From positions 1,674,001 to 1,738,000 of the forward strand of contig CAVYNG010000002.1 in the NCBI GenBank assembly GCA_963769905.1: 64,000 nucleotides of DNA, written 5' to 3'. Source of the DNA: Bog-756 sp963769905 (GTDB lineage Bacteria > Actinomycetota > Acidimicrobiia > Acidimicrobiales > RAAP-2). The position numbers and the translations under genes were made by a program. The notes beneath the pieces were generated by a model. The model was not told the origin of the DNA. It searched no databases and worked only from the letters and a program-made list of their open reading frames with translations. This document shows positions 17,282 through 25,132 of this stretch, piece by piece (position 1 is the stretch's first letter; each line of letters starts with the position of its first letter).

Positions 17282-18058
17282 TCAGGGTGGGAACTGATTA
17301 AGGGCAGTTGACGCACCTACAACTGTGCCGTGGAAAGTGGCATCACCGTAGGAGAACACGCCGCCATCGGACGCCACCAGCCAGTAGCCCTTGCCGTCGG
17401 GCGTCGAGGCCATACCCACCACCGGCTTGTTGAGAACCAGGTTGCCGGTCGAACCGTAGAAGGAAGCGTCGCCGTAGGAGAACACGCCGCCATCGGACGC
17501 CACCAGCCAGTAGCCCTTGCCGTCGGGCGTCGAGGCCATACCCACCACCGGCTTGTTGAGAACCAGGTTGCCGGTCGAACCGTAGAAGGAAGCGTCGCCG
17601 TAGGAGAACACGCCGCCATCGGACGCCACCAGCCAGTAGCCCTTGCCGTCGGGCGTCGAGGCCATACCCACCACCGGCTTGTTGAGAACCAGGTTGCCGG
17701 TCGAACCGTAGAAGGAAGCGTCGCCGTAGGAGAACACGCCGCCATCGGACGCCACCAGCCAGTAGCCCTTGCCGTCGGGCGTCGAGGCCATACCCACCAC
17801 CGGCTTGTTGAGAACCAGGTTGCCGGTCGAACCGTAGAAGGAAGCGTCGCCGTAGGAGAACACGCCGCCATCGGACGCCACCAGCCAGTAGCCCTTGCCG
17901 TCGGGCGTCGAGGCCATACCCACCACCGGCTTGTTGAGGGGAACTCCCGTCAGTGAGCCGAGGTTGAGGGCATCGCCAAAGCCGAGCACGGAGCCATCAC
18001 TCGTGAATTGCCAGTAACCCCGCCCGTCGGGGGTTGGCAGCATTCCCGCATAACTCAA
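17282..18058 (-). CDS. Tandem-repeat secreted protein, C-terminal part
   Basis: A 258-residue stretch of 42-residue repeats reading GVFSYGDASFYGSTGNLVLN then KPVVGMASTPDGKGYWLVAS. Five copies are nearly or fully identical. The same repeat type occurs at 46550-47261 and 58897-59883. The pattern is glycine-rich with alternating hydrophobic residues, compatible with a beta-propeller or repeat-sheet fold. The apparent TTG start is likely not native: an open reading frame without start continues upstream to join the signal-peptide protein at 18114-18497. It probably forms one gene with that protein, split by a frame change near 18150-18165. Confidence 0.7.
   Translation of the reverse strand: MSYAGMLPTPDGRGYWQFTSDGSVLGFGDALNLGSLTGVPLNKPVVGMASTPDGKGYWLVASDGGVFSYGDASFYGSTGNLVLNKPVVGMASTPDGKGYWLVASDGGVFSYGDASFYGSTGNLVLNKPVVGMASTPDGKGYWLVASDGGVFSYGDASFYGSTGNLVLNKPVVGMASTPDGKGYWLVASDGGVFSYGDASFYGSTGNLVLNKPVVGMASTPDGKGYWLVASDGGVFSYGDATFHGTVVGASTALNQFPP
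17346..17938. repeat. 126-bp direct tandem repeat, about 4.7 copies
   Basis: Units start at 17348, 17474, 17600, 17726 and 17852 with exact 126-base spacing. They are identical at the DNA level as far as I can read, including third codon positions. Such identity implies recent duplication or ongoing slippage and recombination. Copy number is expected to vary between isolates and to be collapsed easily in short-read assemblies. Confidence 0.9.
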
Positions 18059-18113
18059 GGGGGCGATCCCGCACGTGGGTAGGACGACCCTCCCAAAATC
18101 CGGGTTGGGAGCG

Positions 18114-18497
18114 TCAGCCGTTACAAGATTTGTAGGGGGGATGAATTCGAGAAGGGGAGCTGTTGAGTTCCGCTCCGACGAATGGAGAGCCTGTGTTCAT
18201 GGGTGGGCTCAGCGTGTAGAGCCAGGTGGGCGAACCCGGACCCATCACTGCTGCGTGCGATCCCGATTGAAGTGGCGAGTCGTACACAATCAGGATGACG
18301 TCTGTCGGCGTTGAAAACCCGCTCCCCGTGAAGGCGATCTCGGGTTGGCCGTTGATGCACACACTCGTTGCGCTGAAGGTCGCGGCCGGGGAAGCAACAG
18401 CGTTGGCGGCGGGAACAGCGAGAGGCAGGACCAGACACGCCATGGCCACGAATGCGGCTGTCAATAGTCGGGCGATGCGACTCCCAGGGCAGGTCAT
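18114..18497 (-). CDS. Signal-peptide protein, N-terminal part of frameshifted repeat gene
   Basis: A 127-residue frame whose first 33 residues are a Sec signal (LLTAAFVAMACLVLPLA, with AANA before the probable cut). An Ig/IPT-like segment follows (VCINGQPEIAFTGSGFSTPT). After FVGAELN the frame turns into unlikely sequence and stops at 18114. The other frame continues as STAPLLEFIPPTNLVTAD, then PNPDFGRVVLPTCG, into the repeat protein. This is best read as the 5' part of one secreted protein with a single indel near 18150-18165. Confidence 0.6.
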   Translation of the reverse strand: MTCPGSRIARLLTAAFVAMACLVLPLAVPAANAVASPAATFSATSVCINGQPEIAFTGSGFSTPTDVILIVYDSPLQSGSHAAVMGPGSPTWLYTLSPPMNTGSPFVGAELNSSPSRIHPPYKSCNG

Positions 18498-18660
18498 CTA
18501 AAGATCCCTTTCGCCTTCGCGGAAGTTCTGCTCGAACTGTACGACATCGTGATCGGACCCTGCCCCAGTCGCCCAGTAGGGGGCAGGCAACAATCGCGAC
18601 CGCCAAAACTGGCCGAGCGATCGGCATCCGCTTGAGTGAGGTCCGAAGCGGCCCCCAGCC

Positions 18661-19287
18661 TCAATGCGTCGACCCGATCACGTTCACGTCGATCGAAAGC
18701 TGATCGGCGGCCTCCTCGAGGCGCTCCCCGACGTTGCGCTGTTCTCCGAACCAGAGTCCGCCGTGGTGCCGGCCGGCAACAAGGGTTTCAGCGATGAGCC
18801 ACCCGGTGTTGCCGAAGCGCGCTGCGATCGAGGCCGCCTCATCCAACAACGGCCGGGGATCGAGAATCGCGAGCACCTCTGGCTGCGGGAAGCGGAACAC
18901 CGTCCTGTCGGCATCCGACAGTGGAGCGAGAAGGCGGCTGAGCTGCCCGCCTCGTCCACCGTGCATGGCCTGCAGGAGCCTCCAGTGCCGGCTCGTCGGC
19001 AGTAGCAGGTCCTCATCTGGAAGGTTTGCGGGGGCATCGCCCCGAAGTACCCGGACCGCCAGATATTCGTCGACGACGATCAATCGGAGTCCGAGTCGTG
19101 TGGAGCCCGAAAGGAGCGGGTCGCTGTCGGAGACGTCATCCAAAGCCGCCTGAAACTCGTCCTGGAGGTCGCCATCAGTCATTCGTCGGAGCAACTCCCG
19201 ACCTTCAGGTGTGATCCGCGGGTCACCCATCCGCCGGAGACGGCGACGCTCCTCGTCCAGCTCCTCTTTAAGGCTCACGGCTCCCAT
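18661..19287 (-). CDS. Hypothetical cargo protein coupled to integrase
   Basis: A 208-residue acidic protein of unknown family. The N-terminal 30 residues are strongly charged (SLKEELDEERRRLRRMGD), probably an amphipathic helix. The rest is mixed alpha/beta with conserved-looking pieces HWRLLQAMHGGRGGQLS and FGNTGWLIAETLVAG. The ATG at 19287 shares its A with the integrase stop codon (TAATG), so translation is coupled. Its place immediately downstream of int makes it a candidate accessory factor or cargo protein, such as defence or immunity, but no motif supports a specific role. Confidence 0.65.
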   Translation of the reverse strand: MGAVSLKEELDEERRRLRRMGDPRITPEGRELLRRMTDGDLQDEFQAALDDVSDSDPLLSGSTRLGLRLIVVDEYLAVRVLRGDAPANLPDEDLLLPTSRHWRLLQAMHGGRGGQLSRLLAPLSDADRTVFRFPQPEVLAILDPRPLLDEAASIAARFGNTGWLIAETLVAGRHHGGLWFGEQRNVGERLEEAADQLSIDVNVIGSTH

Positions 19288-20438
19288 TATCCCGCAACCT
19301 CTCCCGACCCGGTGCGCTGGGTCGCTCCCGACGGCCGGTGATATTCCTCGAGCGCTGCAGCGGCCTGGCGGTCGGCGGACTGCGGGACGTGGGCGTAGAG
19401 CTCCATCGTCAGCTTCGAGGTGGCATGGCCTGCCCGGCCCTGCATCACCCTGGGGTGCACACCCGCATCGACCATGGCGGTGATCGCGACGTGCCGGAGG
19501 CCGTGGAAGGTCAATGAAGGATCGAGCCCGGCCTTCCGTACGGCAGGGGCGAAGACCCGCTCCGCGAACCGGCGTCGAAGCACTCCCCCACGCGGCCCGA
19601 CGAAGAGGAGCGCCTCGGCGTCGCCCTGAGCGTCTGCCCGGTGGACCCTTAAATGATCGGCGAGCACATCGATCAGGAAGGCCGGCGTTGCCATCGTTCT
19701 GAGGCTCGAGCGGGTCTTCGCCTCGGAGACGAGCCGCAGCTGCCCCCCGACCTCCTCGACCGTCTGAGCCACCGTGACGGTCCGGCGAAGGAAGTCGATA
19801 TCTCGCCCCCGGAGCCCGACCGCTTCGCCCCATCGCAAGCCGAGCACGCCGGCCACAAGGATCAATGCCCGGTAGCGAGGCGGGACCGTACTGGCCAGCT
19901 GGTCGAGCTCGAGAGGACTAATGACGACCCGATCGGGCGGTCGCACCCGTGGCACGGCAACTTTCCGGCACGGAGAACGACCCAGCAGATCCCCATGAAC
20001 CGCCGCGTTGAACACAGCCCGCAGAGCCGAGAAGTCCCGAGAGACCGTCGCGGGTGCCGCGACCCGGGATCGGGCGTCCACGGCAGCCTGTATGTGCATG
20101 GGGGTGATCGCGGCAAGCGGTCGGCCGCCGAGGTCGGGTAGGAACACCGCGAGCGCCTGGCGGTCGCGCACCACGCTGTTGAGCCGTTTGTCCGGCCGCT
20201 CCAGCCATTGGTCGCACCACTCGGCGAAGGTAATCCGCCCGCCCCTCGGATCGATGAACGTGCCCCTAGCCATGTCCGCTTCCACCGATGCCAGGAAGAG
20301 CGACGCGTCCGCCTTGGCCTTGTACGTGATCGGCGCCGGTACCATCCCGCCGGCCGCATCCGGATACCGGGCCTGCCACCTTCCCGACGGCAGCTTGCGA
20401 ATCGACCCGAACTGGCGCTTGCTCACGACGACCTCCAC
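19287..20438 (-). CDS. Tyrosine-type site-specific integrase
   Basis: A 383-residue phage-type integrase. Residues 1-60 resemble an arm-binding domain, residues 68-150 form the SAM-like core-binding domain (WCDQWLE; RDFSALRAVFNAA), and residues 170-360 form the catalytic domain. The catalytic set is complete: Arg202 in LGLRWGEAVGL, Lys241, His312 and Arg315 in FHGLRHVAI, His338 in GRAGHAT and Tyr348 in MELYAHV. It would recombine the 48-bp att core in tRNA-Val(CAC), which lies about 650 bases upstream of its start. It reads away from the tRNA and is intact, so the element may still be mobile. Confidence 0.93.
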   Translation of the reverse strand: MEVVVSKRQFGSIRKLPSGRWQARYPDAAGGMVPAPITYKAKADASLFLASVEADMARGTFIDPRGGRITFAEWCDQWLERPDKRLNSVVRDRQALAVFLPDLGGRPLAAITPMHIQAAVDARSRVAAPATVSRDFSALRAVFNAAVHGDLLGRSPCRKVAVPRVRPPDRVVISPLELDQLASTVPPRYRALILVAGVLGLRWGEAVGLRGRDIDFLRRTVTVAQTVEEVGGQLRLVSEAKTRSSLRTMATPAFLIDVLADHLRVHRADAQGDAEALLFVGPRGGVLRRRFAERVFAPAVRKAGLDPSLTFHGLRHVAITAMVDAGVHPRVMQGRAGHATSKLTMELYAHVPQSADRQAAAALEEYHRPSGATQRTGSGEVAG

Positions 20439-21086
20439 AACCGACGACGTCTGGCTTGCCGGCTGTCTTCACGGCTCATCCTTCTTTCGGGTTGTGTCAC
20501 TCGCCGCCTCGGCCGCCTCTGCGGCCACCAGCCGCTCGGCGGCCGGCGGCGTCGCTCACCCGAAGAGAGGGTGTGTCCTGCCCGGCCAGCGGACCCCGAT
20601 GTACGGCGTCGGATGTCGACCCACGTCGGCGGACGCCTCCACGCTGAGCGGCACCAAGCCGATCCCGAACACGTCGGGTCGATCAGAACCGAGGCGGAAG
20701 CGCAGAAGGAAGTGCAGGTCAGAGGTGTGTGAGAACCTTCTTTACAAAGATCAAGCAAGACCGCACGTTCGATCTGACCTACATCTGCGAGCCATTTGCT
20801 CCCGAACCCCGATCCGCGACACCTTCTGGCGCCGTCGGGCCGCCTGCGGCGTCCGGACGTTGCCATCGAAGCGTCGGGTGAAGTCCGACAGCTGCTCGAC
20901 GACCCGGCGTGACGACACTCGAGGTGCCACCGCGTTCTCGTTCTCCCCGAAGTGCCGACGTCCGCAACAGTCGTGCCAGATCCGTGCCAGATGTAATGGC
21001 AAACAGTGGTGACGAACGGGCGCGAACGGACAACAGCGGTAACTACGAAAACGACTCCCGAACAGGGAAATCGGACGAAACAGCGA
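20439..21086. other. Non-coding stretch between integrase and tRNA-Val
   Basis: About 650 bases with no supportable gene. I looked specifically for an excisionase-like MerR/HTH frame and found none with a credible start. The last 200 bases are closer to average composition. The stretch probably holds the integrase promoter and arm-type binding sites, which cannot be delimited by eye. Confidence 0.45.
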
Positions 21087-21134
21087 GTGGGCGTTGGGCG
21101 ACTTGAACGCCCGACCTCAGCCGTGTGAAGGCTG
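21087..21134. repeat. att core within tRNA-Val(CAC), copy 3
   Basis: The 48-bp segment identical to 16993-17040, covering the acceptor, T arm, variable region and 3' half of the anticodon stem-loop of the intact tRNA. It is the element-host junction on the tRNA side. Integration here leaves the tRNA sequence whole because the copied core regenerates its 3' end. Confidence 0.85.
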
Positions 21135-21161
21135 CGCTCTAACCAACTGAGCTAAACGCCC
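21088..21161 (-). tRNA. tRNA-Val(CAC)
   Basis: A 74-base cloverleaf on the minus strand. The 5' acceptor GGGCGTT pairs with AACGCCC, with discriminator A. The D loop contains AGCTCAGTTGGTTAGAGC. The anticodon stem is CAGCC/GGCTG with loop TTCACAC, giving anticodon CAC. The T arm is TTCAAGT-containing. CCA is not encoded. It is the intact target of the integrative element. Confidence 0.95.
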
Positions 21162-21251
21162 GAAACCAAAGGTCGCGACCGATGCCGGTGGCGCGACCAA
21201 ACGGTGATGCTAGCCCTCGCTGCGGAAGGTGCCGCGGCCCGAGTGCGGTGG

Positions 21252-22673
21252 TCATGTCCCCTTCACAGCGGGGAAGGGAGCCAACTCGTCGAAGCCCAAG
21301 GCCTGCTCGAGCGCCGCAGCTGAACGCAGTACCACCAGGTCGCCGTGCTGGGGACCGATCAACTGGATGCCGACCGGCAACCCGAGCGAGGTCGTGCCGG
21401 CACAGACGGTCGCCGCGGGTGAGCGGGTCATGTTGAACGGGTAGGTCAATTTGACCCAGTTGTAGTCCTTCTTCCCGTTGATCAGTGCCGAACCTCCGAG
21501 GCTCCGGGGCGGCGGTGGCGCGGCCACCGTCGGCGTCATCAGGAGGCGAAAAGTGTGGAAGAGCTCCAGTAGACGGAGGTTGAGGAGGTGGCAGGCGTCT
21601 TCGGCTCTCACCAGGTCGAGCGCGCTCGTCGCTCCGGCGGCGTCGATGACCATTTTGAGGATCGGATCGACCTCATCCCAAACCGGCATCTCGCGGATGG
21701 CGGCGTGGGTGCGGAGGTTGTAGGCGCCCGACAGCACGAGCCACTCGTCGACGGGGTCGGCCTCGAAGACCGAGTCGACCTCGACGACCTCGGTGCCGAG
21801 CGAGGCCATCACGTCCACAGCCCGCGTGCAGATCGCCAAGACCTCGTCGTCGACCTCGGCATAGCCGAGCGTCGGGGACCAGGCGACCCGCCGGGGTGGT
21901 TTCGGGTCTTCGAGGACCGCGAGCCACGGCGCTTCGGGGCGAGGCAGCGACCGCAGATCGCTCGGATCGGGGCCGACCACGATGTCGAGCGCCGTCACCA
22001 CATCGGACAACCGGCGTGCCATCGGTCCCTTCGTCGAGAGGTGCTGCCAGTCGGGAGGTGCATCGCCTCCGCTCGGCACGCGGCCGAGAGAGGGCTTCAT
22101 TCCCGACAGCCCACAGCACGACGACGGGATGCGGATCGAGCCGCCCCCGTCCGAACCGGTCGCAAGCGGCACCATGCCGGCGGCAATGGCCGCCGCGCTC
22201 CCGCCCGAGGAACCACCTGGCGTGTGGTCGAGGTTCCAAGGGTTCGTGGTCGGCCCGAAGACCGAATTGTCCGTGTCCGCCTTCCAACCGAGTTCGGGAG
22301 TGTTGGTCTTGCCGACCACCACGCACCCCGCCGCGACCAGACGGGCGACCAGCGCGGAATCCGCCCTCTTCGGAGCATCGTCCGCGAAGGCCCTCGAACC
22401 GTGAGTCGTCACGAATCCGGCGGCATCCTCGAGATCCTTGACGCCGATCGGGATCCCTGCGAGGGGGCCGGGGTCGACACCGGACTCGATCCGGTCGTCC
22501 AGCGCAGCTGCGGACTCGCGGGCCCGATCGGCATCCACCGCGACGAACGCGTTGATGGTCGGGTTGTGCAATTCGATCTGCCGGAGCGCGTGCTCGACCA
22601 CCTCGCTCGCGCCCAGCTGGCCCTCGCGCACCCGACGCGCCAGGCCGACCACCGACTCGGTCCGGAAGTCCAT
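21252..22673 (-). CDS. Amidase-signature-family hydrolase
   Basis: A 473-residue enzyme with the amidase-signature triad: Lys79 in GIPIGVKDLED, cis-Ser155 in TPGGSSGGSA and nucleophile Ser179 in GSDGGGSIRIP. Length and motif order are those of GatA-like and general amidases. A GatA of the aminoacyl-tRNA amidotransferase would be accompanied by gatB/gatC, which are absent, so a catabolic or promiscuous amidase is more likely. ATG at 22673 begins a clear N-terminal helix. It diverges from the VOC gene by about 120 bp. Confidence 0.9.
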   Translation of the reverse strand: MDFRTESVVGLARRVREGQLGASEVVEHALRQIELHNPTINAFVAVDADRARESAAALDDRIESGVDPGPLAGIPIGVKDLEDAAGFVTTHGSRAFADDAPKRADSALVARLVAAGCVVVGKTNTPELGWKADTDNSVFGPTTNPWNLDHTPGGSSGGSAAAIAAGMVPLATGSDGGGSIRIPSSCCGLSGMKPSLGRVPSGGDAPPDWQHLSTKGPMARRLSDVVTALDIVVGPDPSDLRSLPRPEAPWLAVLEDPKPPRRVAWSPTLGYAEVDDEVLAICTRAVDVMASLGTEVVEVDSVFEADPVDEWLVLSGAYNLRTHAAIREMPVWDEVDPILKMVIDAAGATSALDLVRAEDACHLLNLRLLELFHTFRLLMTPTVAAPPPPRSLGGSALINGKKDYNWVKLTYPFNMTRSPAATVCAGTTSLGLPVGIQLIGPQHGDLVVLRSAAALEQALGFDELAPFPAVKGT

Positions 22674-22793
22674 CGGATCCGACGGTACCGGCAACCCGCG
22701 CGAGTGACAACCCACTCGAATGTGTCCGAAGCGCCGACCCCACGGCGGCGGACGGTTTCGACAGGACCCTTCTCTTGCGAGCAGTCTGGTCCG

Positions 22794-23684
22794 GTGAGAG
22801 AAACGCGGGCGGCCCACATCCCAGGCGTCGTACTGGACCACGTTGCACACGCGGTCCCGCGCTGGCAGGAGGCCTGGGGGCGCTACGCCGTCGACCTCGG
22901 TGCGCGGTGGAGTTCGGGCGGCGAATCGATCGGATTCGCTCCCGCCCAGCTGCGGTTCGGGAACGGGGCACGCATCGAGCTCCTCATGCCCTACGACACG
23001 GAGGTGAACGACTTTCTTCGTCGATTCCTCGCGCGCCACGGCCCCGGACCGCATCACCTCACCTTCAAGGTGCCCGACCTTGCCGGGGCACTCGAGGCAG
23101 TCGAACGGTTCGGCCTCGAGGCGGTCGGCGTCGACACCAGCGACCCCTTTTGGATGGAGGCGTTCCTCCACCCCAAACAGGCCGCGGGCATCGTGGTCCA
23201 ACTCGCAGAGGCGCCTTCGAGCTGGGACAACCCCCCGCCTCCCGATTTCCCGAGGGCGCTGCGTCAGCGCTCTAACGGGACCGGGGCGATCGGCGCCGCC
23301 ACACTCGACCGAGTGGCCCACCTGGTCGCCGACCTCGAAGCGGCGACCGCGCTGTTCGGCGGACTCTTGGGCGGCCAGACCGTGAACAAGGGATCGGGAC
23401 CGGGCCACCGCTTCGTCGATCTCAGCTGGGGTGGTCCACTGGTTCTCCGTCTCCTCGCGGCGACTGACGGACCGGCGGCATCCGAGCTCGTCGGGTGGCT
23501 CGATCATCGGGCCGGACGTCTCCACCACCTCGCGCTCACCATCGAGGAGCCGTCGTCGCTTCCCGGGTCCCGGCCCGCCTCCGAGCAGCTCGCTTCGCTG
23601 GCAGACGAAGCGGAGGGCGCGGCGTGGGAGATCCCACCCCCGGACAACCTCGGACTCCGCCTCCTGCTCTCCCCTGTGCAATGA
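22794..23684 (+). CDS. VOC-superfamily protein (glyoxalase-like)
   Basis: A 296-residue protein with two VOC modules. The first (GVVLDHVAHAVPRWQEAW and HHLTFKVPDLAGALEAVERF) has candidate metal ligands His in LDHVAHAV and in PHHLTF. The second begins ATLDRVAHLVADLEAATALF. Such proteins include dioxygenases, glyoxalases and methylmalonyl-CoA epimerases; the motifs do not separate them. GTG start at 22794. A standalone gene with its own short promoter region, divergent from the amidase. Confidence 0.8.
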   Translation: MRETRAAHIPGVVLDHVAHAVPRWQEAWGRYAVDLGARWSSGGESIGFAPAQLRFGNGARIELLMPYDTEVNDFLRRFLARHGPGPHHLTFKVPDLAGALEAVERFGLEAVGVDTSDPFWMEAFLHPKQAAGIVVQLAEAPSSWDNPPPPDFPRALRQRSNGTGAIGAATLDRVAHLVADLEAATALFGGLLGGQTVNKGSGPGHRFVDLSWGGPLVLRLLAATDGPAASELVGWLDHRAGRLHHLALTIEEPSSLPGSRPASEQLASLADEAEGAAWEIPPPDNLGLRLLLSPVQ

Positions 23685-23752
23685 GCTCCATGTGGACGTG
23701 AGGCCAGGGTGTCGAATTTGTACCGTCCGGTGACCCCGTTAGCCTTGCCAAC

Positions 23753-24412
23753 GTGGCCGACGTGAACGACGAGAACGGGCAGGACCCCGACGGCACTGCT
23801 GACAACCAGCGGACGTCTGCGCTCGCGGCCCGGCGCGCGAGGGCCCGCACCAGGCGGACGATCGACCGGCTCGACGAGCGGGAGCGCCGCTTCTCGTTCG
23901 CGGCCGCAGGCCTCGCTGCGGTGTTCGGCATCGCCGTCTACGTCTCGGAGACGTCCAACTCCCACTTCCGTCTCGCCAAGAACCAGCTGACGCCGCAGAC
24001 CACCCTCCTCTTGGGGCTCGTGGCGGCAGGCCTCCTCGTCGTCACGACCCTCATCGGCAGACGGGCACTGGTCGGATTCGTCGCGCTCTTCACCTTCCTC
24101 GCCTTCGGCACGCAGTACTTCCTCGGCGTGCCGTTCCTCGCGCTCGCGGTCTGGCTGCTCTACCGCTCGTTCAAGGTTCAAAAAGAGGCCTCGGCCGCCG
24201 CGCGGGCGGCACGAGCGGAGTCCCCCGGCGGGCGCGCGACAGCGAGCACTCGGGCCACTGGGAGGCCGGCGCCGACACGGGGATCCCGCGCCAAGGCAAA
24301 GGGGAAGGCTGCCGGACCCGAGGGCAACAAGCGCTACACGCCGAAGCGTCCGGCGCTCCCCGCACCTAAGCCCTCGCGGCGCGAGCGGAAAACCGCTCAG
24401 TCGAAGGAATAA
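23753..24412 (+). CDS. Membrane protein with basic C-terminal tail
   Basis: A 219-residue protein with a charged N-terminal 45 residues (AARRARARTRRTIDRLDERE), three to four hydrophobic segments at about residues 48-132, and an 80-residue Ala/Arg/Lys/Pro-rich tail (RATGRPAPTRGSRAKAKG). Its TLLLGLVAAGLLVVTTLIGR and FLAFGTQYFLGVPFLALAVW helices are clear. The tail may bind nucleic acid or acidic surfaces. No family recognised. GTG start at 23753. It ends seven bases from the convergent TetR gene. Confidence 0.65.
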   Translation: MADVNDENGQDPDGTADNQRTSALAARRARARTRRTIDRLDERERRFSFAAAGLAAVFGIAVYVSETSNSHFRLAKNQLTPQTTLLLGLVAAGLLVVTTLIGRRALVGFVALFTFLAFGTQYFLGVPFLALAVWLLYRSFKVQKEASAAARAARAESPGGRATASTRATGRPAPTRGSRAKAKGKAAGPEGNKRYTPKRPALPAPKPSRRERKTAQSKE

Positions 24413-24419
24413 CCGGCAC

Positions 24420-25109
24420 TCAGACCGAATCGGCGATCAGGGCGGAGTGCAACAGCTCGAGAATCTCCGCTCGACGTCGCACCAGCGAACGCGCCGTCGG
24501 CTCCTCACCGAACGCGCGGGACACCTCGACCTCGGTCACCATGCCGATGACCGTCGAGTAGATGGCCAGCAGCAGCAGGCGTGGTTCGTGCCGGCGCATG
24601 TGCCCGGCGTCCATCTCGGCCTCGAGGAACTCCGACGCCCTGCGCACGAGCGGCTCCATCGCAGACACCAACCTGGTCGAAGCGGGCGTGCCGAGGCGGC
24701 TCACCTCTCGGACCAGACCGAGGACCTCCGGCCGCCTCGCCGCGAGCGAGAACACCGAGCGGACCACCGACTCGACCCGCGCCCAGCCGGTCCCCGCCGT
24801 GGCCAACGCCTGCTCCATCGCAGCGGACAGCTCCACCACGCTGCGATCGATGACCGCCTCGAGGAGCACCTCCTTCGACGGGAACCAGTAGAGGATCGTC
24901 TGCTTACGGACGTCGAGGCCGAGGGCGAGCGCGTCGAGCGAGGAGGCCTCGTAGCCACGGGTCGCGAACGAGGCGAGTGCGGCGTCGAGGATGCGCTCGG
25001 GGGTGCGGCTTCCGTCCCCGGCCGCACTCCCCCGGCCGCCCACCCGGACTTGTCGCGGCCGGCGCCGGCCCTGGGCCCCGGATGGACCTCCCGCTCTCGA
25101 CCCGTCCAC
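24420..25109 (-). CDS. TetR-family regulator of the acyl-reductase operon
   Basis: A 229-residue protein with an N-terminal linker (residues 1-35, Arg/Gly-rich) and a canonical TetR DNA-binding domain: RILDAALASFATRGYEASSL, then LALGLDVRKQTILYWFPSKE with the recognition helix. The rest is a helical ligand-binding domain. It is divergent from the reductase operon across 23 bases that hold a perfect palindrome, so it almost certainly represses or senses that operon. The likely inducer is an acyl-CoA or fatty product, by analogy with similar TetR proteins; that part is inference. GTG start. Confidence 0.9.
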   Translation of the reverse strand: MDGSRAGGPSGAQGRRRPRQVRVGGRGSAAGDGSRTPERILDAALASFATRGYEASSLDALALGLDVRKQTILYWFPSKEVLLEAVIDRSVVELSAAMEQALATAGTGWARVESVVRSVFSLAARRPEVLGLVREVSRLGTPASTRLVSAMEPLVRRASEFLEAEMDAGHMRRHEPRLLLLAIYSTVIGMVTEVEVSRAFGEEPTARSLVRRRAEILELLHSALIADSV

Positions 25110-25110
25110 T

Positions 25111-25122
25111 TACCATATGGTA
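25111..25122. promoter_or_regulatory. Perfect 12-bp palindrome, TetR operator candidate
   Basis: TACCATATGGTA is self-complementary over all 12 bases and lies between the divergent TetR and FAR starts, only 23 bases apart, so it must overlap both promoters or starts. ACCATATGGT-type sites are familiar for TetR regulators of lipid genes. Autoregulation and repression of the operon are expected. Confidence 0.75.
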
Positions 25123-25132
25123 GACAGATTCG

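Larger units (their letters stand above)
16993..21134. mobile_element. tRNA-Val-proximal integrative element (island B)
   Basis: About 4.1 kb bounded by perfect 48-bp direct repeats, the right one being the 3' half of an intact tRNA-Val gene. Inside are a tyrosine recombinase, a coupled unknown gene and a secreted repeat protein broken by a frame change. This is a classic small tRNA-targeted integrative element. No excisionase, relaxase or replication gene is visible, so it would depend on help for transfer. Confidence 0.75.

Noticed and set aside
17282..18058. CRISPR array
   Set aside because: The repeats are 126 bp, contiguous and in coding frame, with no spacers. No cas genes are present in the window.
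20439..21086. Excisionase gene next to the integrase
   Set aside because: Frames in this stretch lack a recognisable HTH, a start with RBS, or plausible composition.
21588..22793. Long N-terminal extension of the VOC gene
   Set aside because: The extra frame lies over the amidase on the opposite strand, has no VOC homology, and the GTG at 22794 fits the domain start.
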